Assembly: GCA_038215095.1 (NCBI GenBank)
Contig: JBBQRG010000088.1
Span: 1-11,057 of the forward strand
DNA length: 11,057 nucleotides
Source of the DNA: DATACN01 sp038215095
GTDB taxonomy: Bacteria; Actinomycetota; Thermoleophilia; Solirubrobacterales; Thermoleophilaceae
Direction of reading: 5' to 3'
Positions 4,726 through 10,716 of this stretch are shown piece by piece. Under the pieces are notes generated by a model. The model was not told the origin of the DNA. It saw only the letters and a program-made list of their open reading frames with translations, and searched no databases. Position 1 is the stretch's first letter; each line of letters starts with the position of its first letter. The translations under genes were made by a program, and so were the position numbers.

Positions 4726-6936
4726 ATGAGGGCAACCCGCACGGCGCTTCGCTTCGGAGCGCCGCTGCTCGCGGTGGCCGTGTCACTCACTGCGCCAGGC
4801 ATGGCGGCGGCGTCGCCCGGCCAGGTGCGCTCCAAGCTCGGGAATGCTCGAGCGCCCGCGGCCCAGCTCGACCGGATCGCGGCCCAATCGAGCCACGGAG
4901 TCCGCTTCTACCGCTATCGCCAGGAGGTCGGCGGACTCCCCGTGCTTGGTTCGGAGGTGGTCGTCACCGACGGCCGCGGCAGCAGGCCCGACCTGCTGGC
5001 GGACGGCTCGCATCGGCTCGGCGCGCGGCGGGCGGCCCGCGTTCGCAGCGCCGCGGCCCGGCGGACCGCCGTGGCCCGGGTGGGCGGCGGGACCGTGAGG
5101 AGCGCGTCGCTCGCCGTGCTGCCCTCCGGAGAGCGGGCGGTGACCGTCTGGCGAGTGGTCGTGGGGGACCTGCCGAACGCGGTCTGGGAGGTCCTCGTCG
5201 ATGCCCGCTCGGGAGTGGTCGTAAGGGTGAGGAGCCTGCTCCGCGACGCATTCGTCTCCACGGGTTCGGCGAACCTCTTCGATCCCAATCCGATCGTGAT
5301 GAAGGGTGGGTCGGCGGGCTTGCCCAGCAGCGGCGACGCCGACAGCGCGGCCTTCACCTACTCCGCGAAGACGCTGCGACGACTCGACGACGCCCCACCG
5401 AACACCTGCCTGAAAGGCCAGTGGGTCGACGCCCGCAACGGCGCCGCTCAAGTCTGTGCGGCCGGCCACAACTTCAACGCGATCACGCGCTCGAACGCGA
5501 GCTTCGAGGCGCTGATGGCGTACTTCCACCTCGATCGAACCCAGGCCTATATCGAGAGCCTGGGGTTCACGAACGCGAACAACCGCCAGCTGCTCGTTCA
5601 CGCCAACGGGACCACCGACGACAACTCGTTCTATGACCCCGACACGAAGGAGATGACCCTGGGCACGGGAGGGATCGACGACGGCGAGGACGCCGACGTG
5701 ATCGTTCACGAGTACGGGCACTCCATCCAGGACAACCAGGTGCCCGGCTTCGGAGCGAGTCCGGACAGCCTGGCCATGGGCGAGGGCTTCGGCGACTACC
5801 TGGCCGCGGCGATGTCCAACCACTTCACGGCGGGGGCGGGCACCGACACCTGCCTGGCCGAGTGGGACACCTACGGCTTCTCTCCGCCATCGGACTTCCC
5901 CTGCCTTCGGCGCGTGGACTGGAACCGCTCCGCGGGACAGACCTCGCCGGACTGCCCCGACCTGACCGACGAGCACTGCCGGGGCGAGGTCTGGTCGGCG
6001 GCGCTGTGGACGATCCGCGGCGCGATCGGCGCCGCGCAAGCCGACAGCGTCGTGATCCAGTCGCACTTCAGCCTGACCCCGAACGTGAGCTTCCAACAGG
6101 CCTCGCAGGCCCTCCTGTCGGCCGACTCCGCGCTCTTTGGAGGCGCCCACCTCGCCACCATCAGCTCGATTCTGGACTCGCGCGGGCTCTACACGATCCA
6201 GGACGGAACGCCGGCGGACGCGCGGCCGCTGGGAGTGCCCGGTCAGGCCAGCGGGCTTCTGACGCGGGGAAGCGACGACGACGACGTCTGGCGGGTCTCC
6301 CTGGTGCGCGGCCATCCGATCGTGATCCGGCTGCGCTCGGCCACGGACTTCGACCTGCGCCTGCTCTCCCCCGGTGCCGCAAGCGTCGACACGCCTCCAG
6401 TCGCATTCGCGGAGACGTCGAGCGGCAACGAGGACATCCACTACAAGCCGCCGTCGAGCGGCGACTACTTCATCGACACGCACGCGGTCGCGGGCACCGG
6501 GCCGTACACCCTCGAGGTCGCCTCCGACGACCAGGACGGCGACGGAGCCGCCAACGCCGAGGACGACTGCCCAACCCGATCCAACGCGAGCCAGCGGGAC
6601 TGGGACGACGACGGCAAGGGCGACGCCTGCGACCCGAGCTCAAAGGTCTCGATCACGAGCGTGCGGCACAAGGGCAACCGAGTAGCCGTCAGCGGGCGCA
6701 TGCTCCCGATCACGCTGAGCCCTCGCGCGTTCCGCATGTCCGTGTCGAAGCTCAGCTGCCGCGGGCGGCGCTGCCACTACCGGCACGTGCGAACGATCCT
6801 GGCGAAGAAGGCGAGCAAGGGACGTGTGACGCTGAGGCTCGCCCTCAGCCCGGGGCGGTACCGATTCGAGGCGGCGCTGCGAGCGAAGGGCTACCGAAAG
6901 ACGCACAGCCGCCGGGCCGGCCTGAGAGTGCGCTGA
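4726..6936 (+). CDS. Secreted M36 (fungalysin)/thermolysin-like zinc metalloprotease with PPC and thrombospondin type 3 domains
   Basis: Encodes 736 residues. A signal peptide (RFGAPLLAVAVSLTAPGMAAA) is followed by a fungalysin/thermolysin propeptide (FYRYRQEVGGLPVLGSEVVV, about 62-81) and a PepSY-like inhibitory segment ending near residue 170 (VWEVLVDARSGVVVRV). The catalytic domain has HEYGH at 328-332, with His328 and His332 as zinc ligands and Glu329 as catalytic base, and GEGFGDY with Glu353 as third ligand. Such enzymes are made as inactive precursors and act outside the cell on proteins. After about residue 498 comes a PPC domain (DVWRVSLVRG to GPYTLEVAS), then a calcium-binding thrombospondin type 3 repeat at about 601-637 (DDQDGDG and DWDDDGKGDACDP), then about 95 basic residues forming a strand-rich C-terminal domain of unknown role. 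The ATG at 4726 has only a weak AGGA upstream, consistent with coupling to the preceding gene. Confidence 0.93.
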   Translation: MRATRTALRFGAPLLAVAVSLTAPGMAAASPGQVRSKLGNARAPAAQLDRIAAQSSHGVRFYRYRQEVGGLPVLGSEVVVTDGRGSRPDLLADGSHRLGARRAARVRSAAARRTAVARVGGGTVRSASLAVLPSGERAVTVWRVVVGDLPNAVWEVLVDARSGVVVRVRSLLRDAFVSTGSANLFDPNPIVMKGGSAGLPSSGDADSAAFTYSAKTLRRLDDAPPNTCLKGQWVDARNGAAQVCAAGHNFNAITRSNASFEALMAYFHLDRTQAYIESLGFTNANNRQLLVHANGTTDDNSFYDPDTKEMTLGTGGIDDGEDADVIVHEYGHSIQDNQVPGFGASPDSLAMGEGFGDYLAAAMSNHFTAGAGTDTCLAEWDTYGFSPPSDFPCLRRVDWNRSAGQTSPDCPDLTDEHCRGEVWSAALWTIRGAIGAAQADSVVIQSHFSLTPNVSFQQASQALLSADSALFGGAHLATISSILDSRGLYTIQDGTPADARPLGVPGQASGLLTRGSDDDDVWRVSLVRGHPIVIRLRSATDFDLRLLSPGAASVDTPPVAFAETSSGNEDIHYKPPSSGDYFIDTHAVAGTGPYTLEVASDDQDGDGAANAEDDCPTRSNASQRDWDDDGKGDACDPSSKVSITSVRHKGNRVAVSGRMLPITLSPRAFRMSVSKLSCRGRRCHYRHVRTILAKKASKGRVTLRLALSPGRYRFEAALRAKGYRKTHSRRAGLRVR

Positions 6937-6984
6937 CCAGGCCTCGCGGCGAAAACCGAGCATGGCGGCGGAAGCAGGGAGCGA

Positions 6985-7002
6985 CGCGTGCCCTGGCACG
7001 CG
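6985..7002. other. Small hairpin between the protease gene and tRNA-Ser
   Basis: CGCGTGC pairs with GCACGCG around CCTG. It lies in the 109-base gap between the protease stop and the tRNA-Ser 3' end. It may end the protease mRNA or the convergent tRNA transcript; no T-tract follows on either strand. Confidence 0.35.
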
Positions 7003-7045
7003 AGCGACCGATGACGCCGCCAGGCGACGGTTTGCAGGCGCGAGG

Positions 7046-7134
7046 CGGAGAGGGCGGGATTCGAACCCGCGAGAGAGCGTGAGCCCCCTACTCGCTTAGC
7101 AGGCGAGTGCCTTCAGCCGCTCGGCCACCTCTCC
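7046..7134 (-). tRNA. tRNA-Ser (anticodon GCU)
   Basis: An 89-base class II tRNA. Acceptor GGAGAGG pairs with CCUCUCC, with G as discriminator as expected for serine. The anticodon stem CUCGC/GCGAG encloses CUGCUAA, giving GCU, which reads AGC/AGU. A long variable arm (near AGGGGGCUCACGCUCUCU) and a T stem GCGGG/CCCGC complete it. CCA is not encoded. Its 5' end is 17 bases from the divergent DUF2993 start codon. Confidence 0.96.
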
Positions 7135-7145
7135 GCGACACTGTC

Positions 7146-7151
7146 GATTGT
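7146..7151 (-). promoter_or_regulatory. -10 element for tRNA-Ser (TACAAT)
   Basis: On the minus strand TACAAT (five of six matches to TATAAT) ends 11 bases before the tRNA-Ser 5' end, predicting a leader of about five bases. It directly abuts the ATG at 7152 of the divergent gene. No good -35 box is seen at 16-18 bases. Confidence 0.6.
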
Positions 7152-7772
7152 ATGCCCAGGGTCGTCGTCATTTTGCTCGGCTTGGTGGTGGTGATGCTGG
7201 TGGCCACCCAGTTCGCTCTGCCTCCGATCGCCGAGCACAAGGTGGAGAGCAGGCTGGAGCGCGACGGCGGCAGCGCGACGGCGAAGGTGCGCGCATTTCC
7301 GGCGCTGCGGCTGCTGTTCGGGGACGGCGATTCGCTGGACGTGCGGGCGCGCGGGGTGAGCCTGGACGCGACCGGGGCGGGCGCCGACTTCGGCCGTCTC
7401 GACGGCTTCGACGAGGTGAGCGTGCGCGTCACGGCGGCCGCGGCGGGGCCGCTGGCGGTGCGGAGCCTCGAGCTGAGCCGCGCGAAGGGCGCCGCGGGCT
7501 ACGAGCTCCGGTCGGCAGCCGTGACGACTCCACGCGAGGTGGCCGGCTTCCTCGGCTCGCAGGCGGGTGGAGGGCTTGGCGGGCTGTTCGGGGACCTGGC
7601 GGCGGGGAGCCTTCCGGGTGGCGGGAACACGCGGCTGCCGCTACGGCTGACGGCCCAGGTCGCGAGCCGCGACGGCCGGCCCACGGTCAGCGGCGCCGAG
7701 GGCTCGGTGGCGGGCATCCCGGCGGGCCCGCTGGCGGAGCTGGTGGTGGGCGCGCTGCTGGCGCGGCTCTAG
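7152..7772 (+). CDS. DUF2993 (LmeA-like) phospholipid-binding family protein
   Basis: Encodes 206 residues from the ATG at 7152. An N-terminal hydrophobic helix (VVVILLGLVVVMLVATQFAL) serves as signal or anchor. LPPIAEHKVESRLERDGG, then AFPALRLLFGDGDSLDVRARGVSLD, are the usual landmarks of DUF2993, and the rest alternates strand-like segments with a Gly-rich linker near residue 138. Known: the mycobacterial member LmeA is a cell-envelope lipid-binding protein needed for lipomannan elongation; a similar lipid-binding role here is inferred. There is no room for an ordinary promoter and ribosome site in the 17 bases between it and tRNA-Ser, so its promoter must overlap the tRNA gene or the mRNA is nearly leaderless. 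Its stop shares the bases CTAG with the stop of the convergent alkyltransferase gene. Confidence 0.83.
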   Translation: MPRVVVILLGLVVVMLVATQFALPPIAEHKVESRLERDGGSATAKVRAFPALRLLFGDGDSLDVRARGVSLDATGAGADFGRLDGFDEVSVRVTAAAAGPLAVRSLELSRAKGAAGYELRSAAVTTPREVAGFLGSQAGGGLGGLFGDLAAGSLPGGGNTRLPLRLTAQVASRDGRPTVSGAEGSVAGIPAGPLAELVVGALLARL

Positions 7773-8374
7773 ATCACCACGCCTTCGAGCCGCAGCAGCT
7801 GCTCCTTCTTGTCGAGCCCGCCGGTGTAGCCGCCGAGGCCGCCGCCGCTTCGCAGCACGCGGTGGCAGGGCACGACCACGGGCAGCGGGTTGGCGCCGAG
7901 GGCGTTGCCGGCGGCGCGCACGGCGCGTGGGCTGCCGGCCTTGGTGGCGACGCTGGTGTACGTGCCCACCTCGCCGAACGGAATCGCCGCGGTGGCCTTG
8001 AGCACGCGCCGGCCGAAGCCGTCGCGGGTGAGCGACCAGTCGAGCGGCAGGTCGAAGTCGTGGCGCCGGCCCTCGAAGTACTCGTCGAGCTCGCGCCGGG
8101 CCTCGTCGAGGCGCGCCGGCGCCTCGAGCACACGCCGGGACAGCCGTTCGGCGAGCCTTTCGAGCACGTCCTCCGGCGGGCTGTAGGAGAGCAGCGCCAG
8201 GCCGCGCTCGGTGCCGGCCAGCGTGAGGGGTCCGAGCGGGCTGTCGACGGTGGCGTAGGCCACGTCGACAAGCCCCTCCCCGGCGGCGCGCTCGATCAGG
8301 GCGCGATCGAGCTCGGGTGCAGGCGCGGGGAGCGTCGCGGCGGCGGCGCGCAGTGCGGTCTCCAGTTCGTTCAT
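7769..8374 (-). CDS. ogt: O6-alkylguanine-DNA alkyltransferase (methylated-DNA--[protein]-cysteine S-methyltransferase)
   Basis: Encodes 201 residues. It removes alkyl groups from O6 of guanine (and O4 of thymine) in DNA by irreversible transfer to its own cysteine. The active site PCHRV places the acceptor at Cys170, followed by GGGLGGYTGGLDKKEQLL. Before it come the DNA-binding helix segment SPRAVRAAGNALGANPLPVVVP and IPFGEVGTYTSVA. The N-terminal ribonuclease H-like domain begins at VAYATVDSPLGPLTLAG (about 38). The first 37 residues (ELETALRAAAATLPAPAPEL and on) are not part of the usual fold. The start at 8374 is chosen because its ATG overlaps the sigma factor stop as ATGA, with GAGG nine bases upstream; an in-frame ATG at 8383 sits too close to that site. 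It is last in the three-gene operon. The symbol ogt is by family; ada-type regulatory domains are absent. Confidence 0.93.
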   Translation of the reverse strand: MNELETALRAAAATLPAPAPELDRALIERAAGEGLVDVAYATVDSPLGPLTLAGTERGLALLSYSPPEDVLERLAERLSRRVLEAPARLDEARRELDEYFEGRRHDFDLPLDWSLTRDGFGRRVLKATAAIPFGEVGTYTSVATKAGSPRAVRAAGNALGANPLPVVVPCHRVLRSGGGLGGYTGGLDKKEQLLRLEGVVI

Positions 8375-8838
8375 CGGGTCCATTCCTCTCTGAGTGTCTT
8401 GAGTCCTTCGTACACGTTGCGTCGCGCGGCGTCCTGCGAGCTTTCGAGCAGCTTGGCCAGCTCGGCGTAGGGCATGCCGAGCACCGAGCGGCAGAAGACG
8501 GCGGCGCGCTGCTTCTCGGGGAGCTTGCGCACGGCGGCCCACAGCTCGGGCCGTCCGTCGGCCTCGGCGGGGGCGGTCTGCTCGGGCAGCGAGTCCGACG
8601 CCGGCCTTGGGCGCCGCGAGCGGGCGCGATGGGAGTCGATCGCCTTGTGCTGCGCGATGCGCAGCAGCCAGCCGCGCAGGTTGTCGGCGCTTTTCAGCCT
8701 GGGGTATGCGCGCAGCGCGGCGATCCAGGTCTCCTGAAAGCAGTCGTCGGCGTCGGTCGGGCCGACGCTCGCCACGAGGAAGCGGTAGACGTCCGTGCGG
8801 TGGGCGTCGAGCAGGGCCTGGAAGGGCGGCGGCTTCAC
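8371..8838 (-). CDS. ECF-type RNA polymerase sigma factor (sigma-70 family)
   Basis: Encodes 155 residues from a GTG at 8838. Region 2 is at about 6-78: FQALLDAHRTDVYRFLVASV, the core-binding motif DADDCFQETWIAALRAYPRL and NLRGWLLRIAQHKAIDSHRA for -10 recognition. A short linker follows, then region 4 at about 97-152: ELWAAVRKLPEKQRAAVFCR, then GMPYAELAKLLESSQDAARR and NVYEGLKTLREE for -35 contact. Regions 1 and 3 are missing, as in the ECF group. GTG at 8838 is the only usable start between the upstream stop and region 2, and no good Shine-Dalgarno is seen. It follows the L,D-transpeptidase gene by 35 bases and overlaps the alkyltransferase by four. No separate anti-sigma gene is visible here, which is unusual for an ECF factor. 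Confidence 0.9.
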   Translation of the reverse strand: MKPPPFQALLDAHRTDVYRFLVASVGPTDADDCFQETWIAALRAYPRLKSADNLRGWLLRIAQHKAIDSHRARSRRPRPASDSLPEQTAPAEADGRPELWAAVRKLPEKQRAAVFCRSVLGMPYAELAKLLESSQDAARRNVYEGLKTLREEWTR

Positions 8839-8873
8839 ACCCGTAGAACGCTGCTTTCGGCGCTTCTGTGAGA

Positions 8874-10667
8874 TCAGGAGCGGATGAAGACCGGCGTGCC
8901 GATCGGCACCGTGCCGATCAGCCAGCGCACGTTCGCGGGCTGCGACCGCATGCAGCCCAGGCTGACGGGCTTGCCGATGCTCGACAGGTCGGTGGTGGCG
9001 TGAACGGCCAGGCGGTCGCCGCCCGGCCAGTCCGGCGGCAGCTTGTTCTGGTGGCCGGTCAGGGCGAGAACGCAGCAGCCGTAGGGCGAGCCCTTGTCGG
9101 CCACCTTGAGCTTGTCGGTCACCGCGAAGCGGCCCTGCGGGGTGGGGTGGCCCTTGCCGCCGATCGCCACCGTGAACTTGCGCAGGGTGTGGCCGTCGCG
9201 GCGCACGTAAAGGCGCCTTCGCGACAGGTCCACGTGCAACGACCAGCGCACGCAGTCGAGCCGCGCCACCCCGGCGATGTCGACCCAACCCATCTCGCCG
9301 TTCTTCAGCTCGGGGGCGAGCACCGCCAGCCAGTTGCCGCGGCGCCTGACCACGCTGAGGATGCGCGGCGACCCCCACTCGGTGGTGGCCGGCAGCTTCA
9401 GCTTGCGGCGGCCGCCCGGGCTCGAGTAGAGCTGGACCGGCCGGCGCACGTAGGCGGTCGAGTAGCACGAGGTGGTCCTCGGGTCCGACGGGAACGGCGC
9501 TGCCAGCGCGCCACCCTCATGGGGCAGGAAGCGGCGCGTGTTGTCGCCGCCGGGCGGGCTCTTCGTGCCTGAGTCGTCGAACTGGGTCGCGCCGAGCCAG
9601 CCGGCGCCCAGAAGCGCCGCGGCGCCGAGGCCCCCGAGGAGCGCCCAGAGGGCCGGGGACCGAACGCGCTCACGCCGATGCTCCTCCTGGCGCTCGGCGA
9701 GCATCTCGAGCACCGGCTCCGGCTCGTCCCCGTTGCCGCGCGTGACGGGCGGCCGCGGAGGGCCTGCGGCGACGGGCGCGGCGACCGCTGCGGCGGCGGC
9801 CGGGCGGGCGGGCGGCGGCGGCTCGGTGGCGGGGATCTGCGGCTCGTCGACTTGCGCGTGCTCGGTGGCGGGAACACGCGGCTCGTCGGCGGCGGGGGGC
9901 TCCTCTGCGGGCGGCTCATCGCGGGGCGGCTCCTCTGCGGGCGGCTCATCGGCGGGCGGCTCATCGCGGGGCGGCTCATCGGCGGGCGGCTCATCGCGGG
10001 GCGGCTCCTCGGCGACCGGCTCGACGGCGGCGGCCAGGAAGAACTCGTCGACGGGCGGTTCGTCGGGGGTGGGCGGCTCGGCGGTGGAGGCGACGAACGG
10101 CTCATCGGCCGCCGGCTTGCCCGGCCCGCCGACGGGCACCCCGGTGTCGGCGGGTCCCGCCACGGCGTCCTCCGCCGCCTCCTGCTCGACCTCCTCCGGC
10201 CGGTCGAGGTGCTCAACGGGCTCCTCCTGCTCCTCCACCGGCAGCGGCTCAAGCAGGGGATCCGGCGCGGGAGTGAGCCGGAACAGGCGGGCGGCCTCCG
10301 AGGTCTTCAGCTCCTTGGGCTTGACGTCGGGCTCGGCCGGAGGCAGCGGGTCGCTCGACGCGGCCGACGGGTCGGAGAAGGCCTGCCAGCCGTCGCCGCC
10401 CTTGCCGTCTTCGGCCGCTTCCCAGGTCTCGGCGTCGAGCAGCGCCTTCAGCACTGCGCCGAGGTCCTCGCCGCGCTGGACGCCCATCGCGTCGGCCAGG
10501 TTCTCGATGGCGGTGGCTCGCCGCCGGGCCACCTCGGCGGACTCGGCGTCGAAGATCTTGGCCAGCGCCTCGTCGGGAACGCGGCGCCTCAGCGACAGGT
10601 CGAGCACCTCCCAATCCCGCGGATCGAGGCGCCGCAGGGCCGCAACGAGCTCTTCGCTGCTGATCAT
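8874..10667 (-). CDS. Membrane L,D-transpeptidase (YkuD) with N-terminal sigma4-like helix-turn-helix
   Basis: Encodes 597 residues from the ATG at 10667. Residues 1-62 (LDPRDWEVLDLSLRRRVPDE, then ALAKIFDAESAEVARRRATA and IENLADAMG) resemble sigma-70 region 4. Residues of about 95-335 are Pro/Glu/Ala-rich and probably disordered, with a pentapeptide repeat at about 215-257. A membrane helix lies at about 339-362 (ALWALLGGLGAAALLGAGWL). Outside follow an SH3-like segment (VQLYSSPGG, GNWLAVLAP, GWVDIAGV) and a YkuD domain from Trp475 with TPQGRFAV, His556 (VHATTD) and Cys572 (SLGCMRS). YkuD enzymes form 3-3 peptidoglycan cross-links or attach proteins to the wall. The usual SHGC is SLGC here, so the second histidine is absent, although His556 and Cys572 are kept. 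An upstream ATG at 10718 lacks support. First gene of the operon with sigma factor and alkyltransferase. Possible -10 TACATT at 10674-10679 suggests a leaderless mRNA. Confidence 0.88.
   Translation of the reverse strand: MISSEELVAALRRLDPRDWEVLDLSLRRRVPDEALAKIFDAESAEVARRRATAIENLADAMGVQRGEDLGAVLKALLDAETWEAAEDGKGGDGWQAFSDPSAASSDPLPPAEPDVKPKELKTSEAARLFRLTPAPDPLLEPLPVEEQEEPVEHLDRPEEVEQEAAEDAVAGPADTGVPVGGPGKPAADEPFVASTAEPPTPDEPPVDEFFLAAAVEPVAEEPPRDEPPADEPPRDEPPADEPPAEEPPRDEPPAEEPPAADEPRVPATEHAQVDEPQIPATEPPPPARPAAAAAVAAPVAAGPPRPPVTRGNGDEPEPVLEMLAERQEEHRRERVRSPALWALLGGLGAAALLGAGWLGATQFDDSGTKSPPGGDNTRRFLPHEGGALAAPFPSDPRTTSCYSTAYVRRPVQLYSSPGGRRKLKLPATTEWGSPRILSVVRRRGNWLAVLAPELKNGEMGWVDIAGVARLDCVRWSLHVDLSRRRLYVRRDGHTLRKFTVAIGGKGHPTPQGRFAVTDKLKVADKGSPYGCCVLALTGHQNKLPPDWPGGDRLAVHATTDLSSIGKPVSLGCMRSQPANVRWLIGTVPIGTPVFIRS
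9898..10017 (-). repeat. Tandem 15-bp coding repeat, eight units
   Basis: Eight consecutive 15-bp units, such as GGCTCATCGGCGGGC, GGCTCATCGCGGGGC and GGCTCCTCTGCGGGC on the plus strand, differ at one to four positions. On the minus strand they encode five-residue units of the type EPPAD, EPPRD and EPPAE within the cytoplasmic linker of the L,D-transpeptidase. Near-identity at DNA level points to recent slippage or unequal exchange. Confidence 0.9.
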
Positions 10668-10694
10668 CAACCCAATGTAACGGGCATAGCAGCG

Positions 10695-10706
10695 GCCCAC
10701 GTGGGC
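10695..10706. promoter_or_regulatory. Perfect palindrome in the divergent L,D-transpeptidase / F420 oxidoreductase promoter region
   Basis: GCCCACGTGGGC is fully self-complementary with no spacer and sits in the 49-base gap between the two divergent start codons. It could be an operator for a dimeric regulator of one or both genes. No regulator is assigned. Confidence 0.4.
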
Positions 10707-10716
10707 AAAGGGAGGC

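Noticed and set aside
4783..6483. Long minus-strand open frame (566 codons) opposite the metalloprotease
   Set aside because: Arg/Val/Gly-rich composition typical of an antisense shadow in GC-rich DNA; the plus strand has a full set of protease motifs.
7148..8470. Plus-strand open frame (440 codons) spanning the DUF2993 and alkyltransferase region
   Set aside because: It is a frame shadow of the DUF2993 gene followed by antisense of the alkyltransferase; no domain and very biased composition.
9898..10017. Possible CRISPR or other spaced repeat array
   Set aside because: Units are contiguous 15-mers with no unique spacers, keep the reading frame of the transpeptidase gene, and encode pentapeptides.
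9472..10680. Plus-strand Ser/Gly-rich open frame (402 codons) with SAGGSSRGG repeats
   Set aside because: It is the antisense of the Pro/Glu-rich linker; repeats on this strand are a by-product of the coding repeat, and it lacks a signal peptide or ribosome site.
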